A DNA stretch of 64,000 nt from CAVTUU01 sp045804965 (GTDB lineage Bacteria > Chloroflexota > Chloroflexia > Thermomicrobiales > UBA6265): assembly GCA_045804965.1 (NCBI GenBank), contig JBJMMD010000017.1, forward strand, positions 48,263-112,262, in the 5' to 3' direction. The translations under genes were made by a program, and so were the position numbers. Below, in pieces: positions 7,513 to 16,018 of the stretch (positions within the stretch are counted from its first letter, which is position 1; each line of letters begins with the position of its first letter). The notes under the pieces were generated by a model. The model did no database searches, had not been told where the DNA came from, and worked only from the letters and a program-made list of their open reading frames with translations.

Positions 7513-8490
7513 CTAGGAAAAGTGCAGCCTGTCGTTCTGTAGGGGCGGAAGGCTTCCGCCCGGTCTCGCCTGCAAACCCGTTGCCATAGCAAGCAGGCAT
7601 CTGTCACCGCGCGGGCGCAAGCCTTGCGCCCCTACGGAGATCGGGGCGGTTTCCCGTCGCCAGTCGGATTTATCCGACTTCCGCACTTGAGCGGGGAAGG
7701 GTCTTATTGATTCCCAGGCGGAGCTGCCGACCACGATCGTCCGAAACAGAAGACCACCCCCATAAGAACCATCACATAGTCGAGAATCGGCCCCAACCTG
7801 ACCCTGAAAACGAACCCTCACGCCGCACCCCACTGCGGTCGCTTCGGTGGCCAACCGGCTGATTAGGGTCGCGAGCTCGCGGTGTTGGTCGGGGGACCAG
7901 TCCTTGAGGAGTTCCGCCAGACGCAGGCTGCGGGCGGCGACGAGACGGTTGAGCAGATCTCGGCCCTCGGGAGTCAGGGTGCGTTCGGTTTGGCCATGCT
8001 CGATTGGGACGGCCGCGCTGAGCAGATCGCGCTCTTCGAGGGCGGTGCGGGCCTGATCGATGTAGGTAGGGTCGAGGTTGAATGGGCGGGCGAGCTCTTC
8101 GATGGTGATCGTCGGCGCCTCGTTGGTGCGGGCGAGAATCCACCAATCGATGGGGCGCAGATCAACCCCGGCCCGCGCGATGCTCTCCTGCGCCAATTGG
8201 CGCTGCACATCGCGATGGGAAAGCAACGGCAGGCCGCGCGCGATCTGCGTGATCGGATCATCGTTGGTCGGCATCGCGAACGCCTCGCCGACGTCGGTCG
8301 AGGCCAGTGTTGCCCGCAGCGGCCGCTCCGGGAGCAGAATCGCGAAGACGAACGCCGTGACGCAGACAATCGCCGCCACCAGGAAGACCGTGTTCAGCGA
8401 CTGTGTGAAGGCGTGGATGATGAGCACCTCGCGATGCGGCAATGCCTGCGGCTCTTGCGCGGGTGCGGCAGCAGCGGTTGCGACGGGCAT
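7513..8490 (-). pseudogene. 3' remnant of a DHA2 MFS exporter with C-terminal winged-helix domain
   Basis: From the ATG at 8488-8490 the product begins with a linker (PHREVLIIHAF), one transmembrane helix (SLNTVFLVAAIVCVTAFVFAILLPE), then the RPLR...GEAFAMP stretch that marks the end of 14-helix drug exporters in actinobacterial and chloroflexal genomes. It continues with a MarR/PadR-like winged helix (IDWWILARTNEAPTITIEELARPF...LTPEGRDLLNRLVAARSLRLAELL). The first 13 transmembrane helices are absent, and upstream sequence belongs to the neighbouring esterase. After about 7830 the frame runs into repeat sequence with no natural stop until 7513. A good GGGAGGGG site precedes the ATG, so a one-helix membrane-tethered winged-helix protein might still be made. 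I call it a remnant with that caveat. Confidence 0.65.
7539..7635. repeat. Palindromic intergenic repeat with GTAGGGGCG ends
   Basis: The outer arms are GTAGGGGCG (7539-7547) and CGCCCCTAC (7627-7635), and each half contains its own short palindrome (GGAAGGCTTCC and GCGCAAGCCTTGCGC). A shorter relative lies at 11480-11506. It overlaps the read-through 3' end of the MFS remnant, which suggests that it inserted into or replaced the normal gene end. Confidence 0.55.
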
Positions 8491-8542
8491 GAGTCCCCTC
8501 CCGTGGCGACATCCTATTTGCGTATTCATAGCAAAAATCGTG

Positions 8543-9814
8543 CTAATTTGCTCGGGAAAGAGACGATTTAAGGGAGAAGTGTAGTTTCGAATTGGTCCGC
8601 ACCCAGCCGGCAAAGGCTTCGATCCCGTCAATGACTGCTTCCGCACGCAGTGATTGGAACTGATCGAAGTTGTGCAGCGCGCCTGGCAACTCGGCATACA
8701 CAACCGGACATTGGGAGACACCGCGCAACTGATCGGCAAAGGAACGCGCAGCCACCACAGGGAGCGCCGTATCCCTGTCGCCATGTACCACGAAGAATGG
8801 CGGCGCGTCTTCACGGATTTGTGCGAGTGGGGATGCCTGGAGCCAGGCTTCACGGTTCTCGACCGGCGAGCTTTTCATGATTGGCTGTTGGGATCCAGTT
8901 CGGTCAATGCCCAAGGCAGACCACGCACCGCGGGTGTCAAGCCAGTCGTAATCTCCGTACAAGGTGATTGCCGCACAGACCGATGTGTTCGCAGTCTCGA
9001 AGCCGGGCTGAAGTTTCGCGTTATTGGGCGTGAGGGCAGCCAATGCCGCGAGCTGGGCGCCCGAGGATCCCCCTGCCACGAACACGAGTTCGGGATCGGC
9101 ACCGTATTCACGGCCATGTGTTCGTACCCAGGCAATCACTTGCTTGACATCGACAAGGTGGTCGGGGAACGTTGCAGCCGGACTCAAACGATAGTTCGCG
9201 CTGATGCAAACCCAGCCCTGACTGACGAGACGATAGATGAGCGGAAGAGCCTCACGATTCTTCTTGCCGCCCGTCAACGCCCCACTGTGAATATGGATGA
9301 GCACCGGGCAGTCGACGGGCCGGGATTTATGACGGTAGAGATCCAGCAGGTTGCTTGCGCCCGCGTCGCCATAGCGGAGGTTGGCCAGGCGTTCGACACT
9401 GGGACGTCGGACAAAGAGCGGCCCGAGCAGCGCTCTGAATGTAAATTTCGACCGGAGCCGTGGAGCCACTTTTGGGTCGATTGCGGCGCGCCACCCCGAC
9501 CCGAGGCCGCTGTCCAACGCGCGACCGACGACCGAGGCCGTCTGTATCCCTCGCCAAATGATCACCATAAGCCCCACTACTGTTGCAACGGTGAGTCCGA
9601 AGGCCACCCAACCTAGAGGCGAGTTAACGTCGCCTTGGGCCAAGGCTAAGCCGGTCGACCCGAGGATCCAGAAGAGGGCCAGAAACGGACACTCGTTGAC
9701 CACCCCGAAGTAGAAGCCCAAGGAGCCGAACACTCTCGGCCAGCTTTGCGGCGCCAAGACGAAATACGTACACCAGGCTATGAGCACCACGGGAATGAAG
9801 TAGCCGATAGGCAT
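8543..9814 (-). CDS. Membrane-anchored alpha/beta hydrolase (HSL-like esterase)
   Basis: A 423-residue protein. The first 90 residues hold three or four hydrophobic helices (YFIPVVLIAWCTYFVLA, VNECPFLALFWILGSTG, LGWVAFGLTVATVVGLMVIIW), so the catalytic domain is tethered to the membrane. Residues 168-420 are an esterase domain of the hormone-sensitive-lipase/LipC type: the oxyanion motif is HIHSGALTGG, the nucleophile is in AGGSSGAQL (Ser251), the acid in HGDRDTALPV and the base in LHNFDQF. The pattern of an N-terminal helical region plus HSL-like domain is common in mycobacterial and chloroflexal carboxylesterases; substrates are usually short or medium acyl esters. The MFS remnant lies directly downstream on the same strand. 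Confidence 0.82.
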   Translation of the reverse strand: MPIGYFIPVVLIAWCTYFVLAPQSWPRVFGSLGFYFGVVNECPFLALFWILGSTGLALAQGDVNSPLGWVAFGLTVATVVGLMVIIWRGIQTASVVGRALDSGLGSGWRAAIDPKVAPRLRSKFTFRALLGPLFVRRPSVERLANLRYGDAGASNLLDLYRHKSRPVDCPVLIHIHSGALTGGKKNREALPLIYRLVSQGWVCISANYRLSPAATFPDHLVDVKQVIAWVRTHGREYGADPELVFVAGGSSGAQLAALAALTPNNAKLQPGFETANTSVCAAITLYGDYDWLDTRGAWSALGIDRTGSQQPIMKSSPVENREAWLQASPLAQIREDAPPFFVVHGDRDTALPVVAARSFADQLRGVSQCPVVYAELPGALHNFDQFQSLRAEAVIDGIEAFAGWVRTNSKLHFSLKSSLSRAN

Positions 9815-9961
9815 GGATGTCCTCGTAGCTGCCGATTCTTGCTAAGCCGTCGATCCGGGGCGCATGTGTCGAGCGGCTAGGTTCATTGGCTGCCACCGGC
9901 ATCGCTTCGCGCGAGACAGAGAGCTACTCTATCAGGTCGAATTAGCCGCAAACTCTGCCAC

Positions 9962-10552
9962 TTACCAGACGAAGAACAAAGTAGATCCGGCGAGCATGGT
10001 TCCCATGACAACGTTGAATGTTCTCAGGGCGCGCTCTGTGCGCAGAAAGCGCTGAACGGAGGCGCCAAAGGCGAGCCAGAGCGCACAGCTCGGCAAGGCG
10101 GCGCAGATGAACAACAGACCGAACGACAAGGACTGCGCAAGCGCGCTGCCTCCATGGAGATACGTTCCAACTGCGCTCGCACAGACAAGCCACGACTTCG
10201 GATTGACCCATTGAAACGCGGCCGCCCGCCAAAAGCCGACGATCTCCGTTGTTGCTGTCTCTCCGCCGTGGCCGGCTGTGGCAATCTTCCACGCAAGCCA
10301 GAGAAGAAAAGCGATTCCACTCCATTTCAGCAGGTGCATGACAGTCGGGCTCTCGAGCACGAGCCTCCCGAGCCCGTAAGCCACCACGAACATCATGAAC
10401 CCCATGCCGATTGCAACGCCAAACAGGCAGGGAAGTCCACGAAGCACGCCGCCATTTGCGCCGGTCGAGGTCAGTACAATGTTGCTGGGACCGGGCGTGA
10501 CTGCGGCAACAAACGCAAACAGCAGAAAGGCAACAGCTTGGCCGGTTGTCAT
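9962..10552 (-). CDS. LysE/RhtB family amino acid exporter
   Basis: A 196-residue membrane protein of the usual length with about six helices. The LysE-family opening AFLLFAFVAAVTPGPSNIVL, with the conserved TPGPSN, and the later FQWVNPKSWLVCASAVGTY, with the N-P-K motif, are clear. The family exports amino acids or small metabolites by proton antiport. The gene is divergent from the AraC-type regulator at 10591, only 38 bases apart. That arrangement is typical of an exporter controlled by its neighbour's ligand-responsive activator. Confidence 0.92.
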   Translation of the reverse strand: MTTGQAVAFLLFAFVAAVTPGPSNIVLTSTGANGGVLRGLPCLFGVAIGMGFMMFVVAYGLGRLVLESPTVMHLLKWSGIAFLLWLAWKIATAGHGGETATTEIVGFWRAAAFQWVNPKSWLVCASAVGTYLHGGSALAQSLSFGLLFICAALPSCALWLAFGASVQRFLRTERALRTFNVVMGTMLAGSTLFFVW

Positions 10553-10590
10553 ACGTTCAGCGCCTCCGCAAGCACCTGAGTGAGATTCCC
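10553..10590. promoter_or_regulatory. Short divergent control region between lysE-like and araC-like genes
   Basis: Only 38 bases separate the two start codons, so the promoters must overlap the opposite genes or each other. An AraC-type regulator placed like this normally binds here to control the exporter. No specific operator was recognised. Confidence 0.35.
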
Positions 10591-11457
10591 ATGGGTGAGA
10601 TACCTAGCAGATCAGGCGGCAAAGGTCTTGAACGATCGTGCGGCGAGCAGTCGCCCGATTGGGTTCGCACGACGGATGAAGTCGGCGGCGTGGAGTTCCT
10701 TGAAGCCTGGTTTCAAGGGGCGGCGTACCACAAGCACCGTCACGACACCTACGCCATCAGCCTGACGCGAACCGGCGTGCAAGCATTTGCCTATCGCGGC
10801 GCGGTCCACGTCAGCACACCGGGCATGGTCGTCGTGCTGCATCCGGACGAGGTTCACGATGGCTATGCGGGCGCTGACGGGGGTTTCGGGTATTGCCAGG
10901 TGTATGTCGAGCCGGCGCTGATTTTCGAGGCGGTCCGCCAGCGCTGCGGTCGAGCTTGTTCCTTGCCGTTCCTGCGCAATCCGATTGTCACCAGCGAGAA
11001 GCTGGCGACTGCAATCCAGATCGCATTTCAGGACGATCGTGAGCCACTGGCGATTGAAGATCTCATCGCGCAATTAGCCGACGGGATGATTGAGGCGGAC
11101 CCGTGCTGCGCGAATGCGGCGATTCCGCGTCGCCTCGACACCGTCGCAGTCGAGCGCGCACGGGAGTTTCTCGACGCCGAGAAAACCCGCGTTGTCCGTT
11201 CCTGGGAAGTCGAAGAAGTGACAGGTTTGACGCGCTTCGACCTTTCCCGTCAGTTCCGCGCGATCCTTGGCACCAGTCCGTACCGCTATCTGCTCATGCG
11301 CCGCCTTGCCTTTGCTCGTACGCAGATGTCTCCGCGTCGTTCGCTTGCCGATATCGCATTGGCGGCTGGGTTCGCGGACCAGGCGCATTTCACCCGGGCG
11401 TTCACCGCAGCGTTTGGCATGACTCCAGCGCGCTACGCCGCCCTGAAAACCGGCTAA
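10591..11457 (+). CDS. AraC family transcriptional regulator with cupin sensor domain
   Basis: A 288-residue protein from the ATG at 10591; an earlier in-frame TTG at 10546 would overlap the exporter start. Residues 20-110 are the AraC-type cupin (WFQGAAYHKHRHDTYAISLTR...GMVVVLHPDEVHDG), with the histidine pairs of the ligand pocket. Residues 185-285 hold two helix-turn-helix motifs: WEVEEVTGLTRFDLSRQFRAILGTSPYRYL and SLADIALAAGFADQAHFTRAF..GMTPARYA. Both match AraC family consensus. By position it probably activates the divergent LysE-like exporter in response to the exported compound. A GTAGGGGCG palindrome follows the stop codon and may act as a terminator. Confidence 0.92.
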   Translation: MGEIPSRSGGKGLERSCGEQSPDWVRTTDEVGGVEFLEAWFQGAAYHKHRHDTYAISLTRTGVQAFAYRGAVHVSTPGMVVVLHPDEVHDGYAGADGGFGYCQVYVEPALIFEAVRQRCGRACSLPFLRNPIVTSEKLATAIQIAFQDDREPLAIEDLIAQLADGMIEADPCCANAAIPRRLDTVAVERAREFLDAEKTRVVRSWEVEEVTGLTRFDLSRQFRAILGTSPYRYLLMRRLAFARTQMSPRRSLADIALAAGFADQAHFTRAFTAAFGMTPARYAALKTG

Positions 11458-11479
11458 GATTGTCCATGCTTTAACATTC

Positions 11480-11506
11480 GTAGGGGCGTGTGGCGCTCGC
11501 CCCTAC
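11480..11506. repeat. Palindromic GTAGGGGCG...CGCCCCTAC repeat after the araC-like gene
   Basis: Nine-base perfect inverted arms enclose a GC-rich loop, 22 bases after the stop codon. It is related to the longer element at 7539-7635. It could act as a terminator or simply be a mobile palindromic unit. Confidence 0.55.
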
Positions 11507-11541
11507 GTAGCCGACGCCGACCCATTCACCCGGAGACGTCG

Positions 11542-12180
11542 ATGATCGAGCAGGTTGATTCTGCGAAGCAATCAGGCAACGCGCGCCGGGTGTTGGCGGA
11601 TCGGCCGGTGGTGTTCTGGCTCGATGTGGCGGTCAAGGTCGCGCTCGTCGGCCTGCTGCTCTTTGCCGCGCTGAATCAGGACATCCCCCGCTTCCACGGC
11701 AAGGCGATGACCGGGCGCGCGCTCACCTATCCGCTGTCCGCGGTGATCGTCCCGCTCGGTTGGTGGCTGCTCAGCCGCCGCCGGAGAACGCCGGTCGCCT
11801 ACCCCTACACGCTCGACATCCTGCTCGTGCTGCCGTTTCTGATCGACACCGCCGGCAATGCCGCGAATCTCTACGACACCGTGACGTGGTGGGACGATTT
11901 CAACCACCTGCTGAACTGGGGCATCCTCACCGCAGGGTTTGGCCAGCTGCTGCTCCGCCTCCCGGTTGGCCGGCTCTCGCTGATCGGCCATTGCGTCGGC
12001 TTCGGCGCGGTCACCGCGATGCTCTGGGAGTTCGCCGAGTACATCACCTTCGTCCGCAACTCGCCCGAGCTGCAAACGGCCTACACCGACACCCTGGGCG
12101 ACCTAGCGCTAGGGTTGGCGGGGTCAATCATCGCGGCGATGCTGGTGGGCTGGTTGCAGTGGGGGCGGAGCAACGCCTAA
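11542..12180 (+). CDS. Integral membrane protein of the YjdF/DUF2238-like group
   Basis: A 212-residue protein from the ATG at 11542, preceded by CGGAG; the frame is open further upstream through repeat sequence. About six transmembrane helices are visible. The segments YTLDILLVLPFLIDTAGNAANLYDT, WWDDFNHLLNWGILTAGFG and TAMLWEFAEYITFVRN followed by YTDTLGDLALGLAGSIIAA carry the D-D-x2-H, W-E-x2-E and D-T-x2-D-L features typical of YjdF-like proteins, whose acidic and histidine residues sit in the membrane. Function of the family is not established. Its 3' end overlaps by four bases the end of the convergent broken gene at 12177. Confidence 0.75.
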   Translation: MIEQVDSAKQSGNARRVLADRPVVFWLDVAVKVALVGLLLFAALNQDIPRFHGKAMTGRALTYPLSAVIVPLGWWLLSRRRRTPVAYPYTLDILLVLPFLIDTAGNAANLYDTVTWWDDFNHLLNWGILTAGFGQLLLRLPVGRLSLIGHCVGFGAVTAMLWEFAEYITFVRNSPELQTAYTDTLGDLALGLAGSIIAAMLVGWLQWGRSNA

Positions 12181-12665
12181 CTCTCATACGGCGCTTGGTA
12201 AATCGTGTCGGGCGAGCGCAAGTCCTGAATCTCCGCGTCCTCATCGTCGGTGAGTGGTGTGACCACAACGGCGGAGACGGGCTCCCGCTGGTCGGTGTGC
12301 ATGACGAAGACCGCGACCGGCGGCTCGGGGGCCGTCGGGTGGCCGTTCCACGGACCATTCACCGCGTTCAATTGGAAGACAAAGAAATGGAATCCGTCCT
12401 CTTGCCAGGAATCGAGATGGTGATCGCTGACCAGCCGGGCGTTGATCGCCGCGAACTCGGGTGAGGCTTTGAGCGGCCCGAGGAACGCGTTGTCGGCGCA
12501 CGGCAGGTTCTCCGCGGGCGCATGTTGGGCAGCAACCGATTCGTGCAGCTCGGCCGGACCGGCCGGGGTGGGATCCCCTCAGCGGCGGCGGGGTTGATCG
12601 GCGCTGACGAGCTCCGCCGTGACAACCGGTTCCGATGTGACAGGGCGCTCAAGCGTGACCGACAT
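12177..12665 (-). pseudogene. Hypothetical protein gene interrupted by an in-frame TGA
   Basis: An ATG at 12663-12665 opens a frame of 28 codons (MSVTLERPVTSEPVVTAELV...) that meets TGA at 12579-12581. The same frame then stays open for 133 further codons to TAG at 12177-12179. The downstream part is coding-like: ENLPCADNAFLGPLKASP, ARLVSDHHLDSWQEDGFHFF, then VAVFVMHTDQREPVSAVVV. There is no ATG or GTG soon after the stop codon, so the two parts look like one gene of about 162 codons broken by a nonsense change, or an uncorrected base error in CGCCGCCGC next to the stop. No family is recognised. It lies downstream of the cysteine-rich exported protein, separated from it by a strong hairpin. 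Confidence 0.5.
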
Positions 12666-12686
12666 GACCTACTCCTTGTTCGGGTG

Positions 12687-12719
12687 GGTCCGGCAGGTGC
12701 TTAGCGCACCTGCCGGACC
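12687..12719. terminator. Strong GC-rich stem-loop after the cysteine-rich exported protein gene
   Basis: A perfect 14-base stem (12687-12700 with 12706-12719) closes a five-base loop, TTAGC. It lies 55 bases past the minus-strand stop at 12775 and just before the start of the broken gene. There is no clear T run, so it is either an intrinsic terminator of the GC-rich type or an mRNA-end stabiliser. Confidence 0.7.
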
Positions 12720-12774
12720 GGCGTGAGCTAGGTCACCACGGACTTCGAGCAGTCAGTGGTCACCACGCTGTCTA

Positions 12775-14301
12775 CTACGCGGGACAACCACCTTGGGTAG
12801 TCGTGGACGTGACGCACTGGCTGATGCCCTTGGTGCGTGCGCCGTTGCCATCGCAACCCTTGCTGTCTTTGACCTTCACTTGGATCTTGTGGCATGCGCC
12901 ATCCAAGACCGGACCGTAGGAAAGCGTGTCTCCGGTTATTCCGTCCTGAATGGCGTCATCCACTAGCCAGGTGAAGGTGTACCCCGGAACGCCGCCGGTC
13001 GCCGACGCCTTGTAGGTGAGTTTGCCGTCGCAACCACCCGTGGGGTCAGCCAGCGTGAGGATGATCGCCTTCGGAACGGTGACGCAGATTTCATCCGAGT
13101 TTTGGGCGCACGCCCCTGCCGAGTTGGTGACCGTGACAATGACGCAGTGCGATGCGTCGTCTTGCGGCCACTGGTGCGTCAACGTTTGCCCAGTTCCGAG
13201 CGAGGAACCAGTCGGCGCATTGTTGACGGACACGTACCAATTGTAGGAGAGGCTCGAGTCGAAGTTCGTGATCTTGTATGACGCGGTGCCGTCACAATCG
13301 AGCTTCGGCGGATTTTCAATAGCCGGTTTGACGGTGGGACTGGTCCGCAGCTCAGTTGAGTCCGAGCTCGGGCAGCCGGTGTTATCCGTCACCGTGCCGG
13401 TGAGCGTCGTGCTGAGGGCGGTCAACGGGCCGACCGTGAAGTCGTGGAAGGTCTCGCCCGCCACACCCTGGTAAGTTTGCCCGTCGCTCAGCGCGAACTT
13501 GAACGGGCCGAAGCTGGTCGCACTCGACGTGCTCAGGCGCACTATGGTCGACTTGCCGCATCCCACCGTGCAGAAGGCCTCATCGGTCGCCGTCGTCGGG
13601 TCGCAGTCCAGCTTGGCCTTGCCACGACCGATGATGCAGACCTGCTGCGCCCGGCACTTCGACTTGATGATGTCCGAGTGCGGCTGCGGGCAGGCATCGT
13701 TCGCCACCACGTTCCAACTGATGATGGTGCAGCACTGGCCCGCCGGGCAGGTCTCGCCCTTGGCGAAGCCGCCGTCCACGCCCGACCCCGCCGCGCCGAA
13801 GCAGACGGAGCCCGCACCGCACGGATAGTCCTTGATCGCCACGGTGACGAAGTCGTTGAAGTTCGGCCCGATAGTGCCGAAGATGATGTCTTGCGCGGGG
13901 ACCACGATGTTGCCGGCGGCATCGCGCCCGGGGCAGAGGTGGCTCGTCACGCAGTAGCGGCTGGTGCCGGTGTTGTTGATGATCCTGAACTTGACCTGGG
14001 CGTCGAACTTGCCGGTGGGGCAGGAGCACGGCTCGTTGATGATGATGCCCGGGCCGCTAATCCGCACGTCATTGGCGGTACAGTTGACGTTCGTGAGGAC
14101 GTCGGCGTAGGCGCTGAGGGGGCCGAAGTTGATGCCTTTGCCCGCGAAGGCGGCCACCGCCGTCCCAATCGCGGCCGCCTTCAGGAATTTGCGGCGATGC
14201 AGTGGCGTCTCGGTGACGCCGTCATCCATGAGTGCCCGAGGTGACTCTACCGCCTTCTCGGGCTCTTCGGGACAGAAATCGTCGTTCTCTCCGCTACACA
14301 T
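12775..14301 (-). CDS. Large cysteine-rich Tat-exported surface protein with PKD/SprB-like repeats
   Basis: A 508-residue protein starting at the ATG at 14301, which has GGAGGAGAGG just upstream; the frame extends further without a signal. After an acidic lead there is a Tat signal (HRRKFLKAAAIGTAVAAFAG) at about residues 40-60. Residues 75-260 are rich in cysteine (CTAND, CSCPTG, CVTSHLCPG, CPAGQCC, CFGAAG), suggesting a disulphide-bonded secreted domain. From about residue 300 there are two or three Ig-like units of the kind seen in gliding and adhesion proteins (LDCDGTASYKITNFDSSLSYNWYV; GGCDGKLTYKASATGGVPGYTFTW, then W-x2-D). Such units are common in surface adhesins. No enzyme motif is seen. 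Likely exported folded, role unknown. Confidence 0.7.
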   Translation of the reverse strand: MCSGENDDFCPEEPEKAVESPRALMDDGVTETPLHRRKFLKAAAIGTAVAAFAGKGINFGPLSAYADVLTNVNCTANDVRISGPGIIINEPCSCPTGKFDAQVKFRIINNTGTSRYCVTSHLCPGRDAAGNIVVPAQDIIFGTIGPNFNDFVTVAIKDYPCGAGSVCFGAAGSGVDGGFAKGETCPAGQCCTIISWNVVANDACPQPHSDIIKSKCRAQQVCIIGRGKAKLDCDPTTATDEAFCTVGCGKSTIVRLSTSSATSFGPFKFALSDGQTYQGVAGETFHDFTVGPLTALSTTLTGTVTDNTGCPSSDSTELRTSPTVKPAIENPPKLDCDGTASYKITNFDSSLSYNWYVSVNNAPTGSSLGTGQTLTHQWPQDDASHCVIVTVTNSAGACAQNSDEICVTVPKAIILTLADPTGGCDGKLTYKASATGGVPGYTFTWLVDDAIQDGITGDTLSYGPVLDGACHKIQVKVKDSKGCDGNGARTKGISQCVTSTTTQGGCPA

Positions 14302-15385
14302 AATCCTCTCCTCCAAGAAGATGACCGCCATGGTCATCGTTTTGCGATGTACCGACCGCGGGGAACGCCCGCGCAGCGGGCGCGAGCGTCTTGCTATGGT
14401 CGGAGGTTTGTGAGCGGCTGCTGCTGGCTGGTTCGCTGTTTTCCGGACGATTTGGGCTTGCACCCTGGGCCAGACACGGATTATTTTTGAAACAGCAGCG
14501 GGCCGCCTTTTAGGAATGGCTGGCTGGTCAGAGGCGGGTGGGGGCTTTCCTGAACACGAAGACCCCACTCGTCTCGCTTTGTCAATTGCTGATTGCGGTC
14601 GGCGGATCGCGGCCACGCCCTTGTTGCACGGATCGCCCTTCCTACCGGCTGACGTCGCCGGAGGTTACGAGTGGACCTGGACCCAGCAACTAGAGCATGC
14701 AGAGAGATCGGGCTCTGTGCACGATCGATGCTACAGACGGTTGTCCAATCACGTCATACATACTAATTACAACAGCCTAGCCAATAGGTACGGGTAGGTT
14801 TAGCCCTAATGGTTCATGACCATAGTACTACACCCGTGCAAGCCCCCGCCGAGGAAGTAATGTCCGCATTCTAGAGGCATCTTTCGCCCCACCGATGACC
14901 TGGCCGGTGGCGCGGTCGGATGGCTGGCGGTCGCGGAGGCAGCTCGCTGCCTTTGCTTTGATCACCTGCGCACCGTCTAGAACGATCATGGCAGTTCGGC
15001 TGATCATCGCGCGCTGGATGTCCGGGACCGCTCCACTTGGCGCTGGTTGGCAATGCGCTGCGTGGGCAGCAATAGGCGCGCTGCAACCTATCCCGGGGGA
15101 TAAGGTGCGATATCGGCGAAGTGTGTCTGGATTGCACGCCTACATTCCGCGCGCCTGGGCGCGCACTCGTTTACCTGTCCACGTGCGCGAACAGGCGGTG
15201 ACTCGGGCTAGTAAAGGCGGTTGGGCCGGGCAGAACGCCGGTGGATACGAGGTGCCAGCAGGCGCCTTCGCTATCGGTTCTTGGCAGACCTTAGCCGGCG
15301 AGTGCACCTCCCGAATCCTCGCTTTTTGGCTGTTGGGCAATGGGAGAGGGCAGACAACCGTCTCGCGCCCGGGTTGGCGCTCAAT
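14302..15385. other. 1.1-kb stretch with no recognisable gene
   Basis: The largest gap in the window. The frames at 14895-15404 (plus) and 14871-15137 (minus) stay open, but their products (rich in R, W and P, with no regular secondary structure) do not look coding and have no ribosome binding site. An AT-richer patch lies around 14740-14870. It may be decayed coding sequence from the flanking accessory island. No RNA gene was recognised. Confidence 0.5.
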
Positions 15386-15751
15386 TCATGAATTCATAAA
15401 GTAGAGCGCCCCGATAACCATGCCGAGGATGCCGCAGGCGATGCCGAGCGCGATTTGGGCAGTGCCGTGGTTGGAGCGACCTTTTTTTACGTTGTAGATG
15501 CCGCAGCCGACCGCGGCCGGTGCGAAGATAATCGGGAGGATGAGGACCGCCATCACCGCGCAGATGTAGCCCACCTGCACGGGCCATCCCTTCGCGGCGG
15601 GTTGCGCATGCGTGGCCGGGGCCTGGAACTTGGAGTTGAGGTAGGCGCGCGCCTCTTCCTGTTGATACGGTGTCAACCGGTCCCAGTTGTCGCGAATGTA
15701 CTGCTCATAGGCCCACGCATCGGACGCGTGTTGGCCTGCCGTGCTCGCCAT
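15386..15751 (-). CDS. Small membrane protein, DUF4190-like
   Basis: A 121-residue protein with an ATG after AAGAAAGGCG. The N-terminal 45 residues are soluble (WAYEQYIRDNWDRLTPYQQEEARAYL), with aromatic-rich helical character. Two transmembrane helices follow: VGYICAVMAVLILPIIFAPAAVGCGIY and GTAQIALGIACGILGMVIGALYF. A short basic loop with the GIYNVKKGRSNHGTAQIALGI pattern lies between them and is similar to DUF4190 proteins. The family is often found next to other small envelope proteins, and its function is unknown. A larger unexplained stretch lies upstream in the window's minus-strand sense, so no operon is evident. Confidence 0.65.
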   Translation of the reverse strand: MASTAGQHASDAWAYEQYIRDNWDRLTPYQQEEARAYLNSKFQAPATHAQPAAKGWPVQVGYICAVMAVLILPIIFAPAAVGCGIYNVKKGRSNHGTAQIALGIACGILGMVIGALYFMNS

Positions 15752-15924
15752 CGACGTTTTCGCCTTTCTTCACCGCGTCCCCGCGGTCGGCTCTCCCTCC
15801 CCGTTTCACGATATTGACCCGTGCCCAACCCCACCATCACCCATCAGTGGGCGTCAGGCGCGGGACGCTCCGCCCGTTGCTTAATGACGAGGGCACCGTG
15901 GTTTGTCCTTGGATCTGAAAAGCG

Positions 15925-15960
15925 GTCACGGCACTACCCATCAACTGGGAGTGCCGTGAC
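15925..15960. terminator. Stem-loop downstream of the DUF7144-like gene
   Basis: GTCACGGCACT at 15925-15935 pairs perfectly with AGTGCCGTGAC at 15950-15960 around a 14-base loop. It lies 58 bases past the minus-strand stop codon at 16019, so it probably ends that transcript. Confidence 0.6.
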
Positions 15961-16018
15961 GTCCGATCTGATTGAGTTGTTACCGCTCTACTGTCACGCC
16001 ATCGCGACCGAGGACGTG

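Noticed and set aside
12579..12581. In-frame TGA read as selenocysteine
   Set aside because: No SECIS-like hairpin was evident after the TGA, no selenoprotein family matches, and the codon is flanked by a CGC run prone to error.
14895..15404. Possible gene in the 1.1-kb gap
   Set aside because: The product lacks coding character and a ribosome binding site; frames on both strands are open equally.
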